Source of the DNA: Romboutsia faecis
Lineage (GTDB): Bacteria > Bacillota > Clostridia > Peptostreptococcales > Peptostreptococcaceae
Assembly (NCBI RefSeq): GCF_014323405.1
Contig: NZ_JACRWE010000003.1
Location: 186,001 to 250,000 of the forward strand
Direction of reading: 5' to 3'
DNA: 64,000 bases
The notes beneath the pieces are model-generated. The model did not search any database. It was not told the DNA's origin and was given only the letters and a program-made list of their open reading frames with translations. The position numbers were made by a program, and so were the translations under genes. Shown here piece after piece: positions 43,893-52,761 of this stretch (within the stretch, counting starts at the first letter, position 1; each line of letters opens with the position of its first letter).

Positions 43893-44549
43893 TCAAATTT
43901 TCTTCTTTTGAATAAATATTTCATCGCATTCATCTAAGATACAAATAAGTACATCCTTAAAATTGTTAATTTGATTAGATTTTATAATTTCTAATAACCA
44001 ATCTTCATTTTTATCAATTGATTTTAAACTTCTATGTATTACTCTACCATCAATAATTAAAGAGATAGGTAAATGTTTAAAGGTAACTGAAGGAGAATCG
44101 CTGTGACTTTCAGAAGGAACTACACTTAAATTTCCGTCAGTTTCTAAGATTGCATACTGTACTTCTTTTAAATTAAAAAAACCTTGAATTCTAAGTTGTT
44201 CTAAGAGTTCATCTATACTTATTCTTTCTTTTTTTAATTCCTTTTGATCTATCTTTCCTTTATTAATTAAAATAGAAGGCTTACCGCATAAAAAAGAATT
44301 AAATTTTCTGCTTTTTAAAGAAAGATAAGATATAATTGTTTGCATTAAAACTAAACCAGTTAAACTAGCTATTCCATTAATCATAGGTATATTATTATTT
44401 TCCATAGGCATAGAAACTACATCTGCTATTAGTAATGTAATAACTAAATCATAAGAGTTCATTTCTGCTATTTCACCTTTTCCCATAACTCTTAGTGAGA
44501 TTAATACAGCTATATATAATATAATACTTCTAATTAAAACTACTAACAT
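43893..44549 (-). CDS. DUF421 (YetF/YcaP-like) membrane protein
   Basis: A 218-residue protein with three N-terminal transmembrane helices (about 3-75) and a cytoplasmic DUF421 domain. Signatures are LRVMGKGEIAEMNSYDLVITLLIADVVS, GKPSILINKGKIDQKELKKE and LRIQGFFNLKEVQYAILETDGNLSV. Related proteins in Bacillus (YetF, YdfS) are linked to the spore membrane, but the molecular role is unknown. GGAGAA precedes the ATG. It is co-transcribed with the DUF4363 gene. Confidence 0.87.
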   Translation of the reverse strand: MLVVLIRSIILYIAVLISLRVMGKGEIAEMNSYDLVITLLIADVVSMPMENNNIPMINGIASLTGLVLMQTIISYLSLKSRKFNSFLCGKPSILINKGKIDQKELKKERISIDELLEQLRIQGFFNLKEVQYAILETDGNLSVVPSESHSDSPSVTFKHLPISLIIDGRVIHRSLKSIDKNEDWLLEIIKSNQINNFKDVLICILDECDEIFIQKKKI

Positions 44550-44695
44550 ATTTATTCTCCTTTTATTTCTATAAAGGTATTATTTAAATAGTGTTTCCAA
44601 TTTTTTTAATAAGAATTCAGCAAAAATATACTTAATAAAGTATTATATAGGTATATTATGTAACTAATATCTTTTAAAATTTATTTTAATTTGAT

Positions 44696-44733
44696 ATAAT
44701 TATTTCTATGTTTAGTAAAATAGAAATAATTAT
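44696..44733. promoter_or_regulatory. Inverted repeat overlapping the miaB promoter region
   Basis: ATAATTATTTCTA (44696-44708) and its complement (44721-44733) form 13-bp perfect arms directly before the GGAGGA. A TATAAT at 44695-44700 overlaps the left arm, so only the right half may be transcribed, which would make it a DNA operator rather than an RNA hairpin. Confidence 0.4.
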
Positions 44734-44747
44734 AGGAGGAATCAACT

Positions 44748-46178
44748 TTGTCAAAGAGAAAACAAGTACAAGTTCCTATGGAAAAAATAGAGGAACAAGA
44801 TAGATTTATAGAAGCAATAGCAGAGCAAAATTCTAGATACTACGCTATACACCAAGTAAAGCCTAAATATATAATTCAAACTTTTGGATGTCAAATGAAT
44901 GAGCATGACTCAGAAAAACTTTGTGCTATGCTAGATAGTATGGGATATGAGCAAGGTATGATGGTAGATGAATGTGATTTAATAATATATAATACATGTG
45001 CAGTAAGAGAAAATGCTGAACTTAAAGTATTTGGTAATTTAGGACATTTAAAACTAGCTAAAAGAAAAAATCCTGATTTAAAAATTGCTGTATGTGGATG
45101 TATGATGCAACAACCACATGTAGTTAAAGAAATAAAATCTAAATACAAGCACGTAGACTTAGTTTTTGGAACTCATAATTTATATAAGTTCCCAGAGTTA
45201 TTAACTAAATCAATAGAATCTGAAAAGATATTAGTTGACGTATGGGATGTAGATGGAGAAGTAGTAGAAGGTCTTAAGAGTAATAGAAAGTTTGAATTAA
45301 AAGCTTTCGTAAATATTATGTATGGATGTAATAATTTCTGTACATATTGTATAGTTCCATACACTAGAGGTAGAGAAAGAAGTAGAACACCAGAAGATAT
45401 ATTAAATGAAATAAAAGAGTTAGTTGCAAATGGAACAAAAGAAGTTACTTTATTAGGGCAAAATGTTGATTCTTATGGAAAAACATTAGAAAATCCTATG
45501 ACATTTGCAGAGCTTTTACGTGAAGTAAATAAGATAGAAGGAATAGAGAGAATAAGATTTATGACTTCTCATCCAAAAGATATATCTGATGAAGTAATTT
45601 ATGCAATAAGAGATTGTGATAAGGTATGTGAATTCTTACACTTACCGGTACAATGCGGAAGTTCTTCATTACTAAAAGTGATGAATAGACATTACACTAA
45701 AGAACAATACTTAGAGATAATTGAAAAAGCTAAGAAAGAAGTTCCAGATATAGCATTTTCAACAGACTTAATGATAGGATTCCCAGGTGAAACAGAAGAA
45801 GATTTATTAGATACTATAGATGTGGTAGAAAAAGTAAGATACGATTCTGCATTTACATTTATATATTCTAAGAGAAAAGGAACTCCAGCTGCAGAAATGG
45901 AAAATCAAATACCTGAAGATATTAAACATGAAAGATTTAATAGAGTATTAAGTAAGGTAAATGAAATAGTTGGAGAAATAAATCAAAGCTATATAGGTAA
46001 AACTGTTGAAGTATTAGTTGAAGGAAAAAGCAAAACTGATGATAATAGATTTATGGGAAGAACTAGACAAAATAAATTAGTAAATTTTGATGCAAAGAGT
46101 GAAGATTTAATTGGAAAATTAATTAATGTAGAAATAACATCTGCAACTGGTTTCTCATTAATTGGTAAAGAGATATAA
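44748..46178 (+). CDS. miaB: tRNA-2-methylthio-N6-dimethylallyladenosine synthase
   Basis: A 476-residue radical SAM methylthiotransferase acting on i6A37 of tRNA. The UPF0004 domain holds three cysteines ([29 protein letters not shown]). The radical SAM motif is [18 protein letters not shown] (Cys-x3-Cys-x2-Cys), and a C-terminal TRAM domain follows (about 400-470). The start is TTG at 44748, 7 bases after GGAGGA. It is a single-gene unit ended by a terminator near 46216. Confidence 0.96.
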   Translation: MSKRKQVQVPMEKIEEQDRFIEAIAEQNSRYYAIHQVKPKYIIQTFGCQMNEHDSEKLCAMLDSMGYEQGMMVDECDLIIYNTCAVRENAELKVFGNLGHLKLAKRKNPDLKIAVCGCMMQQPHVVKEIKSKYKHVDLVFGTHNLYKFPELLTKSIESEKILVDVWDVDGEVVEGLKSNRKFELKAFVNIMYGCNNFCTYCIVPYTRGRERSRTPEDILNEIKELVANGTKEVTLLGQNVDSYGKTLENPMTFAELLREVNKIEGIERIRFMTSHPKDISDEVIYAIRDCDKVCEFLHLPVQCGSSSLLKVMNRHYTKEQYLEIIEKAKKEVPDIAFSTDLMIGFPGETEEDLLDTIDVVEKVRYDSAFTFIYSKRKGTPAAEMENQIPEDIKHERFNRVLSKVNEIVGEINQSYIGKTVEVLVEGKSKTDDNRFMGRTRQNKLVNFDAKSEDLIGKLINVEITSATGFSLIGKEI

Positions 46179-46214
46179 ATGTTAAATATTATATAACGGA
46201 TATGATTAATTAAT

Positions 46215-46264
46215 AAAAGAAGTATAACTAAACTTAAATATAGTTTATTTATACTTCTTTTTAA
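46215..46264 (+). terminator. Terminator after miaB
   Basis: AAAGAAGTATAA pairs with TTTATACTTCTTT with an inner AAAC/GTTT stem, then Ts. Confidence 0.75.
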
Positions 46265-46310
46265 TTTATTTAAAAATATAGTTGCTAAATAAGTGAAAAT
46301 AGTTTACGTT

Positions 46311-46347
46311 AAATGTATATACATTTTATTTATGAAAGTATACATTT
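46311..46347. promoter_or_regulatory. Operator of the chitobiose operon regulator gene
   Basis: AAATGTATATACATTT (46311-46326) is a perfect palindrome, followed by a degenerate copy, AAAGTATACATTT (46335-46347), just before the ribosome binding site. Identical sites occur before the chb structural genes, indicating autoregulation. Confidence 0.7.
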
Positions 46348-46374
46348 AATTTTTAATATAAAGGAGTGCTAACA

Positions 46375-47079
46375 ATGAAGGAACCTATCTACAAAGTAAT
46401 AGAAAATTATGTAAAAGACTTAATAAACTCAGAAAAGTTGAAAAAAGGAGATTTAATACCATCAGAAAAACAGTTAAGTGAAGAGTTTAACGTTACTCGT
46501 ATGACAGTAAGATCAGCTTTAAATAACCTAGTAAAAGATGGATATATAAGTAGGCAAAGAGGTATAGGAAGTATAGTAATAGGTAGTAGAATATATGATA
46601 ATATTTCAGCTATAAGTGGTTTTACTAAAGAGATGAATAGAAAAGGATATGAAGTATCAAATATATTACTAGAATTAAATATAGTTCAAGCAGATGAAGT
46701 CTTAGCTAGCAATTTAAATATAGAAGAAAATGAAAATGTATGGGAAGTGAAAAGAGTTAGATTAGCTGATAACGAAAGAGTGTCTTATATGATTACGTAT
46801 ATGCCTGTTAAGCTATTTCCTAACTTAAATGAAAATTACTGTAAAAAATCATTATATAGTTTTGTTGAAGATATATGTGGATATAAAATAGCAGTGTCGG
46901 AAAGAGAGGTACAAGCTATTATTTCTGATGAAGAGATAATGCAAAAACTAGAACTTAGTCAAGTAGAACCTATTTTATATATAAATCAAGTATGCAGACT
47001 TCAAAACGGTGATGTGTTTGAATATTCGCATACTTACCATCATGGATATACTTTAACATTAAACGCAGTATCAGAATAA
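46375..47079 (+). CDS. GntR/HutC-family repressor of the chitobiose operon
   Basis: A 234-residue regulator with an N-terminal GntR winged helix (KKGDLIPSEKQLSEEFNVTRMTVRSALNNLVKDGYI) and a C-terminal UTRA (HutC) effector domain. The domain ends near residue 225 and includes ILYINQVCRLQNGDVFEYSHTYHHG. UTRA domains often bind phosphosugars such as GlcNAc-6-P. I chose the ATG at 46375; a GTG at 46366 sits just behind AAGGAG. The operator AAATGTATATACATTT lies before it and before the PTS genes 3' of it, so it most likely represses both until phosphorylated chitobiose or GlcNAc-6-P appears. Confidence 0.9.
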   Translation: MKEPIYKVIENYVKDLINSEKLKKGDLIPSEKQLSEEFNVTRMTVRSALNNLVKDGYISRQRGIGSIVIGSRIYDNISAISGFTKEMNRKGYEVSNILLELNIVQADEVLASNLNIEENENVWEVKRVRLADNERVSYMITYMPVKLFPNLNENYCKKSLYSFVEDICGYKIAVSEREVQAIISDEEIMQKLELSQVEPILYINQVCRLQNGDVFEYSHTYHHGYTLTLNAVSE

Positions 47080-47123
47080 TTATAAATTTTTAAAAGAAAA
47101 ATTGAAAAATTTGAAAACTATTG

Positions 47124-47153
47124 TTGCAAATGTATATACATTTAAACTATAAT
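47124..47153 (+). promoter_or_regulatory. chb operon promoter with operator O1
   Basis: TTGCAA (47124-47129), 18-base spacer, TATAAT (47148-47153). The operator AAATGTATATACATTT (47128-47143) occupies the spacer, where a bound repressor would block RNA polymerase. Confidence 0.65.
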
Positions 47154-47166
47154 ATTATTAAGAAGT

Positions 47167-47201
47167 AAATGTATATACATTTAACAAGAATGTATACATA
47201 T
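47167..47201. promoter_or_regulatory. Operators O2 and O3 of the chb operon
   Basis: A second perfect AAATGTATATACATTT lies at 47167-47182, just after the expected start of transcription. A related AATGTATACATAT follows at 47189-47201. Confidence 0.65.
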
Positions 47202-47274
47202 ATTCTTTATTATCCAAAATTATACATAATAAGGGTAAATATCTAGTTTTAAATACTAAAAGGGGGAAATTAAA

Positions 47275-47586
47275 ATGGTAAAGATAATGTTAGCTTGCTC
47301 AGCAGGTATGTCAACAAGTTTGCTAGTAACAAAAATGGAGGCTGCAGCTAAGGAAAACGATATTGAGGCAGAGATTTGGGCAATATCAGAAGTAAATCTA
47401 AAAAATGAAATAGAAAAATGTGATGTGTTACTTTTAGGACCTCAAGTTAGATATGTTCTAAATAAGGCTAGTGAAATGGCAAAACCTTTCAATGTTCCAG
47501 TAGAGGTTATTAATATGATGGATTATGGAAGATGTAATGGTAAAGCAGTGTTAGATAGAGCTTTGGAATTATATAATAATAAATAA
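47275..47586 (+). CDS. chbB: PTS lactose/cellobiose-type EIIB subunit
   Basis: A 103-residue EIIB. The phosphocysteine is Cys8 in MLACSAGMSTSLLV, the signature of the cellobiose/chitobiose EIIB family. It receives phosphate from the EIIA encoded at 51005 and passes it to the sugar in the EIIC. AGGGGG precedes the ATG. It is the first structural gene of the chb operon (B-C-F-G-A order). Confidence 0.92.
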   Translation: MVKIMLACSAGMSTSLLVTKMEAAAKENDIEAEIWAISEVNLKNEIEKCDVLLLGPQVRYVLNKASEMAKPFNVPVEVINMMDYGRCNGKAVLDRALELYNNK

Positions 47587-47619
47587 AAATTAATATATTA
47601 ATATTATGGGGGAGAAAAA

Positions 47620-48912
47620 ATGGATAAATTTATGGAGATTGCTGGAAAGATAGGTGCTCAAAGACACCTTGTTGCAGTAAGAGATGCCTTTGTTGCGATG
47701 ATACCGATAACTATGATAGGAGCAATTGGTACATTAATAAATAACTTACCAATTAAAGCCTATCAAAATTTTATGGCAAGTGTTTTTGGTGAAAATTGGA
47801 CTGTATTTGGTGGAAATGTATGATGGACTGCTATATGTATGATGTCATTATTCTTGGTTGTTGGAGTTGCTTATTTCTTAGCTAAATCATATGATGAGAA
47901 TGGATTACAAGCAGGTCTTATTGCTTTAAGTATATTTTTTATATTAGCTCCACAATCGTTTTCCTTCTTGCCAGAAGGTGCTACTGAAGCAGTAACTGGA
48001 TGGGGAGCTTTACCAAAAGCATATACAGGTACTGATGCATTATTTACAGCTATTATTATAGGATTACTATCTACAGAAATATTTGTTAGATTATCTAGAA
48101 TAAAGCAAATGACAATTAAAATGCCAGATGGTGTACCTCCAGAAGTAGCAAGATCATTTGCTAAATTAATACCAGGAGTATTAACAATAACAATATTTAC
48201 TTTTGCAGCGATATTTATAAATAAAATATTTGATGGGAAATACTTAACAGATTTATTAAATACTTATTTAGGAACACCATTATCAAATGTAGCAGATAGT
48301 TTAGGTGGAGCAATGTTAATAGCATTCTTTGTTCATTTCTTATGGATATTTGGACTTCATGGTGCAAACATAGCATTACCATTTACTGAAACAATGTTAA
48401 TGAAATTAGGTGGAGAAAATGCTGCTTTAATAGAACAAGGAGCAACTGAAGGATTTAATGTTATGGCAGGGGCATTCTTTGACGCTTTTGTTTACTTAGG
48501 TGGTTCAGGAATGTTATTAGGATTAGTAATAGCATTAATAATAGCAGGTAGAAGACGTAAAGAAATGATAGCTTTAGGTGGACCACCAGCATTATTTAAT
48601 ATAAGTGAACCATTAATATTTGGTTTACCTATAGTTATGAACCCAATATTTATGATACCATTTATAATTTCTCCAGTAATATGTACAGCAATAGCTTATT
48701 TAGCAATAGACTTTGGTATGGTTGCACCAGTTATTATGCCGAAGATACCATGGGTAACTCCACCAATATTAGGAGGACTAATGGCTACAGGAAGCTTGAG
48801 TGGAGGAATATTAGCAGCAATCAACTTAATTATATCTGTTGTTATATACTTACCATTCGTAGTAATGTCAGAAAAGATGGAAGCGAAAAAAGCAGAAAAA
48901 TCTGCTAATTAA
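47620..48912 (+). pseudogene. chbC: PTS chitobiose/cellobiose EIIC, interrupted by an in-frame TGA
   Basis: The frame from 47620 (ATG after GGGGGAG) to 48912 would encode a normal 430-residue lactose/cellobiose-type EIIC. Codon 68 (47821-47823) is TGA. The upstream 67 residues end VFGGNV; the same frame resumes with WTAICMMSLFLVVGVAYFLAKSYDENG. Related EIICs have GGNVWWGT or similar, so TGG to TGA (Trp to stop) is the simplest change. No ribosome binding site is seen for the next ATG (47839). The rest is intact, including FGLHGANIALP and GGPPALFNISEPLIFGLPI, so the lesion is recent, a sequencing error, or read through. Confidence 0.85.
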
Positions 48913-48943
48913 GATATAGTAAATAATAAGGACGGTATATGAG

Positions 48944-50254
48944 ATGGGAAAAGGATTAAAAATAGTTACAATTGGAGGGGGATCTAGTTATACTCCTGAA
49001 TTAGTTGAAGGATTTATAAAAAGACATAAAGAATTACCTGTTTCAGAGTTATGGCTTGTAGATATAGAAGCTGGAAAAGAAAAGCTTGAAATAGTAGGTA
49101 ATTTAGCTAAAAGAATGGTTAAAAAAGCTGGTATAGATATGAAAATATATCTTACTTTAGATAGAAAAGAAGCTCTAAGAGGAGCAGACTTTGTAACTAC
49201 ACAGTTAAGAGTAGGCCTTTTAGATGCAAGAATAAAAGATGAAAGAATTCCTTTATCTCATGGTGTAATAGGTCAAGAAACTAATGGTGCAGGGGGGCTA
49301 TTTAAAGCCCTTCGCACTATACCGGTAATATTTGATATATTAAAAGATGTAGAGGAATTATGTCCAAATGCATGGGTTATTAATTTTACAAATCCTACAG
49401 GGATTATTACAGAAGCTGTGTTTAGATATACAAAATTCAAAAAATATATAGGATTATGCAATGTACCAATACATTTGAAAAATAATGTAGCTAAGCTATT
49501 TGAAGTAGATTCAGATAGAATTAGCATGGACTTTGCTGGTCTTAATCATATGGTTTATGGATTGAATGTTTCTTTAGATGGAGAAGATATTACAAAAGAA
49601 GCTATTGATAAATTTGTACAATCTGATATATCAATGCAAAATATTAAATCTATAGATTTTAATTCAGATTTTATAAAATCGTTAGGTGCAATACCTTGTC
49701 CATATCATAGATATTATTATAAAACTAAAGAAATGTTACAAGATGAATTACAAGAATACAAAGAAGGAAAATCTAGAGCAGAAGTAGTTAAAGAACTAGA
49801 AGGTCAATTGTTTGATTTATATAAAGATGAAAAATTAGATATAAAACCACCTCAATTAGAAAAAAGAGGAGGTGCGTATTATAGTGATGCGGCATGTAAT
49901 TTAATTAGTTCTATATATAATGATAAGAAAGATATACAAGTTGTAAACACATTAAATAATGGTTCCATAAGAGATTTTAGGGACGATCAAGCTGTAGAAG
50001 TCAGTAGCGTAATAACAAAAACTGGACCTAAGCCATTATCAATTGGGTATTTACCAGAATCAGTTCATGGATTAGTAAGCCAAATAAAATCTTTTGAACT
50101 TTTAGCTGCAAAGGCTGCAGTTTATGGAGATTATAATAGTGCACTTTTATCTTTATGTATAAATCCTCTTATACCATCTGACGATTTAGCAAAAGTAATA
50201 TTGGATGAAATGCTTGAAGCACACAAAGAGTATCTTCCACAATTTAAAAGGTAG
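48944..50254 (+). CDS. chbF: Family 4 glycosidase, 6-phospho-beta-glucosidase/ChbF type
   Basis: A 436-residue GH4 enzyme, a group that uses NAD+ and a divalent metal for hydrolysis. The NAD loop is TIGGGSSYTPELVEG (near residues 9-23). GQETNGAGGLFKALRTIP, NFTNPTGIITEA and the metal-binding cysteine in GLCNVPIH are typical. In the operon it would hydrolyse phosphorylated (deacetylated) chitobiose or beta-glucosides in the cytoplasm. GGACGG precedes the ATG at a distance typical of a weak site. It lies 31 bases after the EIIC. Confidence 0.9.
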   Translation: MGKGLKIVTIGGGSSYTPELVEGFIKRHKELPVSELWLVDIEAGKEKLEIVGNLAKRMVKKAGIDMKIYLTLDRKEALRGADFVTTQLRVGLLDARIKDERIPLSHGVIGQETNGAGGLFKALRTIPVIFDILKDVEELCPNAWVINFTNPTGIITEAVFRYTKFKKYIGLCNVPIHLKNNVAKLFEVDSDRISMDFAGLNHMVYGLNVSLDGEDITKEAIDKFVQSDISMQNIKSIDFNSDFIKSLGAIPCPYHRYYYKTKEMLQDELQEYKEGKSRAEVVKELEGQLFDLYKDEKLDIKPPQLEKRGGAYYSDAACNLISSIYNDKKDIQVVNTLNNGSIRDFRDDQAVEVSSVITKTGPKPLSIGYLPESVHGLVSQIKSFELLAAKAAVYGDYNSALLSLCINPLIPSDDLAKVILDEMLEAHKEYLPQFKR

Positions 50255-50262
50255 GTAATGTT

Positions 50263-50994
50263 ATGACAAAGCTTATAATAAATGCAGATGATTTTGGATA
50301 TTGTGAAGCTGTAAACTATGGAATAATTTCAGCTCATAAAAATGGTATAGTAAGCTCTACAACAATGATGGCAAACATGCCTGGAGTTGAACATGCTATA
50401 TCACTACTTAAAGAACATAAAACGTTAAGCTGTGGAGTACATCTTACTCTTAGTTGTGGTAAACCACTATTAACTAATTTAAATACTATAGTTGACGATA
50501 ATGGTAACTTTTATAGAGGTATTACTAATGACATTCTTAAAAGTATGGATTTAGATGAGATATACAACGAATTTTGTGCTCAAATTGAAAGAGTAATTGA
50601 TTTTGGTATAGAAATATGTCATTTAGATAGTCATCATCATGTTCATACATTAACAGGATTAAAACCTGTTATAGAAAAGATACTAGATAAATATACTTTG
50701 CCAATCAGGGGCGGATTTGAATACAGTATGGAGTATAAAAAGACAGTTAAGCTTATAGATAGTTTTTATAAGGAAAATGTAAGTGAGGATTACTTTATAA
50801 AAATATTAAAAGAAATACAAAGATATGATGTAGTTGATATGATGTGTCATCCGGCTTTTTTAGATGATTTCATTTTAAATTCAACTTCATATGCAATAGA
50901 TAGAACTAAAGAATATAAAATATTAACATCTGGTAAAATTAAGAAGGCATTAGAAGAAAATAATATTATAATTTCAAATTATAAAGACATTTAG
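50263..50994 (+). CDS. chbG: Chitooligosaccharide deacetylase, ChbG/YdjC family
   Basis: A 243-residue YdjC-fold deacetylase. Metal and catalytic residues are in NADDFGYCEAVNYG (near residues 6-19), HLTLSCGKPL and DSHHHVHTL. In the E. coli chb system this enzyme removes one acetyl group from chitobiose-6-phosphate, a step needed for induction and for hydrolysis by ChbF. Its presence next to a GH4 enzyme and a lactose/cellobiose-type PTS makes chitobiose the likely operon substrate, rather than cellobiose. Confidence 0.9.
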   Translation: MTKLIINADDFGYCEAVNYGIISAHKNGIVSSTTMMANMPGVEHAISLLKEHKTLSCGVHLTLSCGKPLLTNLNTIVDDNGNFYRGITNDILKSMDLDEIYNEFCAQIERVIDFGIEICHLDSHHHVHTLTGLKPVIEKILDKYTLPIRGGFEYSMEYKKTVKLIDSFYKENVSEDYFIKILKEIQRYDVVDMMCHPAFLDDFILNSTSYAIDRTKEYKILTSGKIKKALEENNIIISNYKDI

Positions 50995-51004
50995 GGGGAT
51001 AAAA

Positions 51005-51334
51005 ATGGAAGATAAAATTATAGAGATATCTTTTGGTATTATTGGATATGCTGGTGATGCTAAAGGATTAGCATTTGAAGCTATTAGTGAATCTAAAAAA
51101 GGAAATATTGAAAAAGCAAGAAATTTAATAAAAGAATCCAAGGAAGCAATACAAAAAGCTCATAGATATCAAACTGAATTGATTCAAAATGAAGCCCAAG
51201 GAAATAAAACTGAAATGAGTGTTATACTAGTACACGCTCAAGACCATCTTATGAATGCAATGAACTTTCAACAATTATCAGAGGAGTTTATAGACTTATA
51301 TGAAAGATTAGAAGAGAAGGCAGTTCAAATTTAA
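51005..51334 (+). CDS. chbA: PTS lactose/cellobiose-type EIIA subunit
   Basis: A 109-residue, helical EIIA of the lactose/cellobiose family. The phosphohistidine is in VHAQDHLMNAMNF. It takes phosphate from HPr and passes it to EIIB Cys8. AGGGGGAT precedes the ATG. It is the last gene of the chb operon and is followed by a strong bidirectional terminator. Confidence 0.93.
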   Translation: MEDKIIEISFGIIGYAGDAKGLAFEAISESKKGNIEKARNLIKESKEAIQKAHRYQTELIQNEAQGNKTEMSVILVHAQDHLMNAMNFQQLSEEFIDLYERLEEKAVQI

Positions 51335-51362
51335 ATATAAATCCTATGACCAACTATTCAAA

Positions 51363-51407
51363 AATCCCACTATATAATAGAAAAACTATTATATAGTGGG
51401 ATTTTTA
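51363..51407. terminator. Bidirectional terminator after chbA
   Basis: AATCCCACTATATAATAG pairs perfectly with CTATTATATAGTGGGATT around five As; runs of A and T on the two sides serve both directions. Confidence 0.85.
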
Positions 51408-51418
51408 TTATTAATAAA

Positions 51419-52030
51419 TTATTCTGTTAGAACTTTTAAGAAGTTTTCAAGAATTCGTGCAGTAAGTCCCCATATAACGTAATCTTCATACTCATAAAAT
51501 AGTACAGGATAGCTACTTTCTTGGAATTTATAGTCTTCTTTATTTGGTATAATATCATATGGAAATTTATCATCTGGTACAACTTCTAATTTATTTTTAT
51601 AATATGTTGGTTTATTTTCTATTAAATGAATAATAGGAACTAAGAATGTATGATCAACCTCATCTTTATTTATATCTAAATTATCTATATTGTTTAATAT
51701 GCCTACATAAGGGTGGATTATTAGATTCATATGAGTAATAAGCAAATCAAGTTGAGATATTATCTCAATGTTATATTTATTGGTACCTAATTCTTCACAT
51801 GTTTCTCTAATGGCAGCATCCAGAGGGCTTTCTCCATTTTCTATCCTACCTCCAGGGAATGATATTTCACTTGGTTGAGTTCTTAGATTTTTTGATCTTA
51901 CTTCAAATAGTATATAGTAAGAATCTTCTATTTTAACAATAGGAACTAATATAGAATATCTTTTCATATTTTCAAATCCATTTATATAAGGTTTATAATT
52001 TTCAAATTTATTTCTTATACTTTTTAACAT
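51419..52030 (-). CDS. Nudix hydrolase (CoA pyrophosphatase-like)
   Basis: A 203-residue Nudix protein. The Nudix box is intact: GRIENGESPLDAAIRETCEE plus LG (G-x5-E-x7-REtcEELG). The preceding QPSEISFPGG matches the CoA pyrophosphatase (NudL/YeaB) subgroup signature. It would cut CoA or related nucleoside diphosphates. I chose the ATG at 52030 (MLKSIRNKF), with GGAGG 5 bases upstream; in-frame upstream ATGs overlap that site. It is monocistronic and convergent with the chb operon. Confidence 0.85.
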   Translation of the reverse strand: MLKSIRNKFENYKPYINGFENMKRYSILVPIVKIEDSYYILFEVRSKNLRTQPSEISFPGGRIENGESPLDAAIRETCEELGTNKYNIEIISQLDLLITHMNLIIHPYVGILNNIDNLDINKDEVDHTFLVPIIHLIENKPTYYKNKLEVVPDDKFPYDIIPNKEDYKFQESSYPVLFYEYEDYVIWGLTARILENFLKVLTE

Positions 52031-52252
52031 TTTATCCTCCATGCTGTAGTGTAAAAAAGAATATATATACATATATTATACTATTAATAAATAAAAATAA
52101 CTGATAAATAAAAATATTTTAATTGATATATTTGTAAGATATTGAAAAATAAAAAGATTCGATTGAGAAATTAAGGGTATATACTAAAATGTATAAAACA
52201 CTTTAAATATTTTCAAGAAATTTTTAATATAAGATAGATTATGTATAAAAAA

Positions 52253-52281
52253 TTGTAAAAAATAAACAAGTGTAGTATAAT
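52253..52281 (+). promoter_or_regulatory. Promoter of the TPP riboswitch/thiXYZ unit
   Basis: TTGTAA (52253-52258), 17 bases, TATAAT (52276-52281), about 20 bases before the aptamer. Confidence 0.6.
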
Positions 52282-52299
52282 TAAATTACAAAATATATA

Positions 52300-52376
52300 T
52301 CAGGGGAGCCTAATGGCTGAGAGGAGATGTAGATCTCGACCCTTTAACCTGTTTGGATAATGCCAGCGTAGGGAGA
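52300..52376 (+). ncRNA. TPP riboswitch (THI element)
   Basis: The conserved blocks are present in order: GGGGAGCC, GGCTGAGA, ACCCTTTAACCTG, and TGGATAATGCCAGCGTAGGGA. These match the thiamin-pyrophosphate aptamer. A terminator at 52414-52443 and the transporter genes follow, so thiamin pyrophosphate should switch off expression by premature termination. Confidence 0.96.
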
Positions 52377-52413
52377 TAGTAATTAAAATTAATTATTTAG
52401 TTAGTTAATTTAT

Positions 52414-52443
52414 AGTCTTACCTATATTAGGTAAGACTTTTAT
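52414..52443 (+). terminator. TPP-controlled terminator
   Basis: AGTCTTACCT pairs perfectly with AGGTAAGACT around a five-base loop, then TTTTATT. It precedes the first gene by about 27 bases. Confidence 0.85.
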
Positions 52444-52470
52444 TATGCAAAAAAATTAGGAGGTAGAATC

Positions 52471-52761
52471 ATGGTAATAGCAGATGTAGCAGTAATGCCT
52501 TTAAGGCCTTATGCAGGAGAAGATGAAATGTATAAAGTAGTTGATGCTTGCATAGAAGAAATAGCCAAAAGTGGTCTAAAATATGAAGTTGCAGCAATGA
52601 GTACAACAATAGAAGGAGAATTTGATGAAGTATTTGATTTATTAAAGAAAATACATAGAATACCTTTTAACCTTGGATGTGAAAGAGTCATAACTGTTGC
52701 TAGAATAGACGAAAAATCTGGGGGCATAACAATAGATGAGAAACTTAAGAATCATAGATAA
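52471..52761 (+). CDS. MTH1187/DUF77-family thiamin-binding protein
   Basis: A 96-residue small protein of the MTH1187/YqgV-like (DUF77) family, beginning VIADVAVMPLRPYAGEDEMY and including AMSTTIEGEFDEVFDLLKKIH. Related small domains bind thiamin or its pyrimidine. It is the first gene after the TPP riboswitch. A strong TAGGAGG precedes the ATG. The permease gene overlaps its end by 26 bases, showing tight coupling with the transporter. Confidence 0.85.
   Translation: MVIADVAVMPLRPYAGEDEMYKVVDACIEEIAKSGLKYEVAAMSTTIEGEFDEVFDLLKKIHRIPFNLGCERVITVARIDEKSGGITIDEKLKNHR

Noticed and set aside
46366..46374. Earlier GTG start for the chb regulator (and similar early starts for thrB, typA, the methyltransferase, HD hydrolase and ABC ATPase)
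   Set aside because: In each case the early codon lies in or next to the ribosome binding site of a better-placed ATG.
47821..47823. TGA as selenocysteine or reassigned Trp codon
   Set aside because: No selenocysteine insertion hairpin is evident, family members have Trp here, and TGA serves as a normal stop elsewhere (for example at oppD).
47839..48912. Downstream part of chbC as an independent gene
   Set aside because: It is in the same frame as the upstream part and begins in mid-domain without a ribosome binding site; it is the remainder of one interrupted gene.
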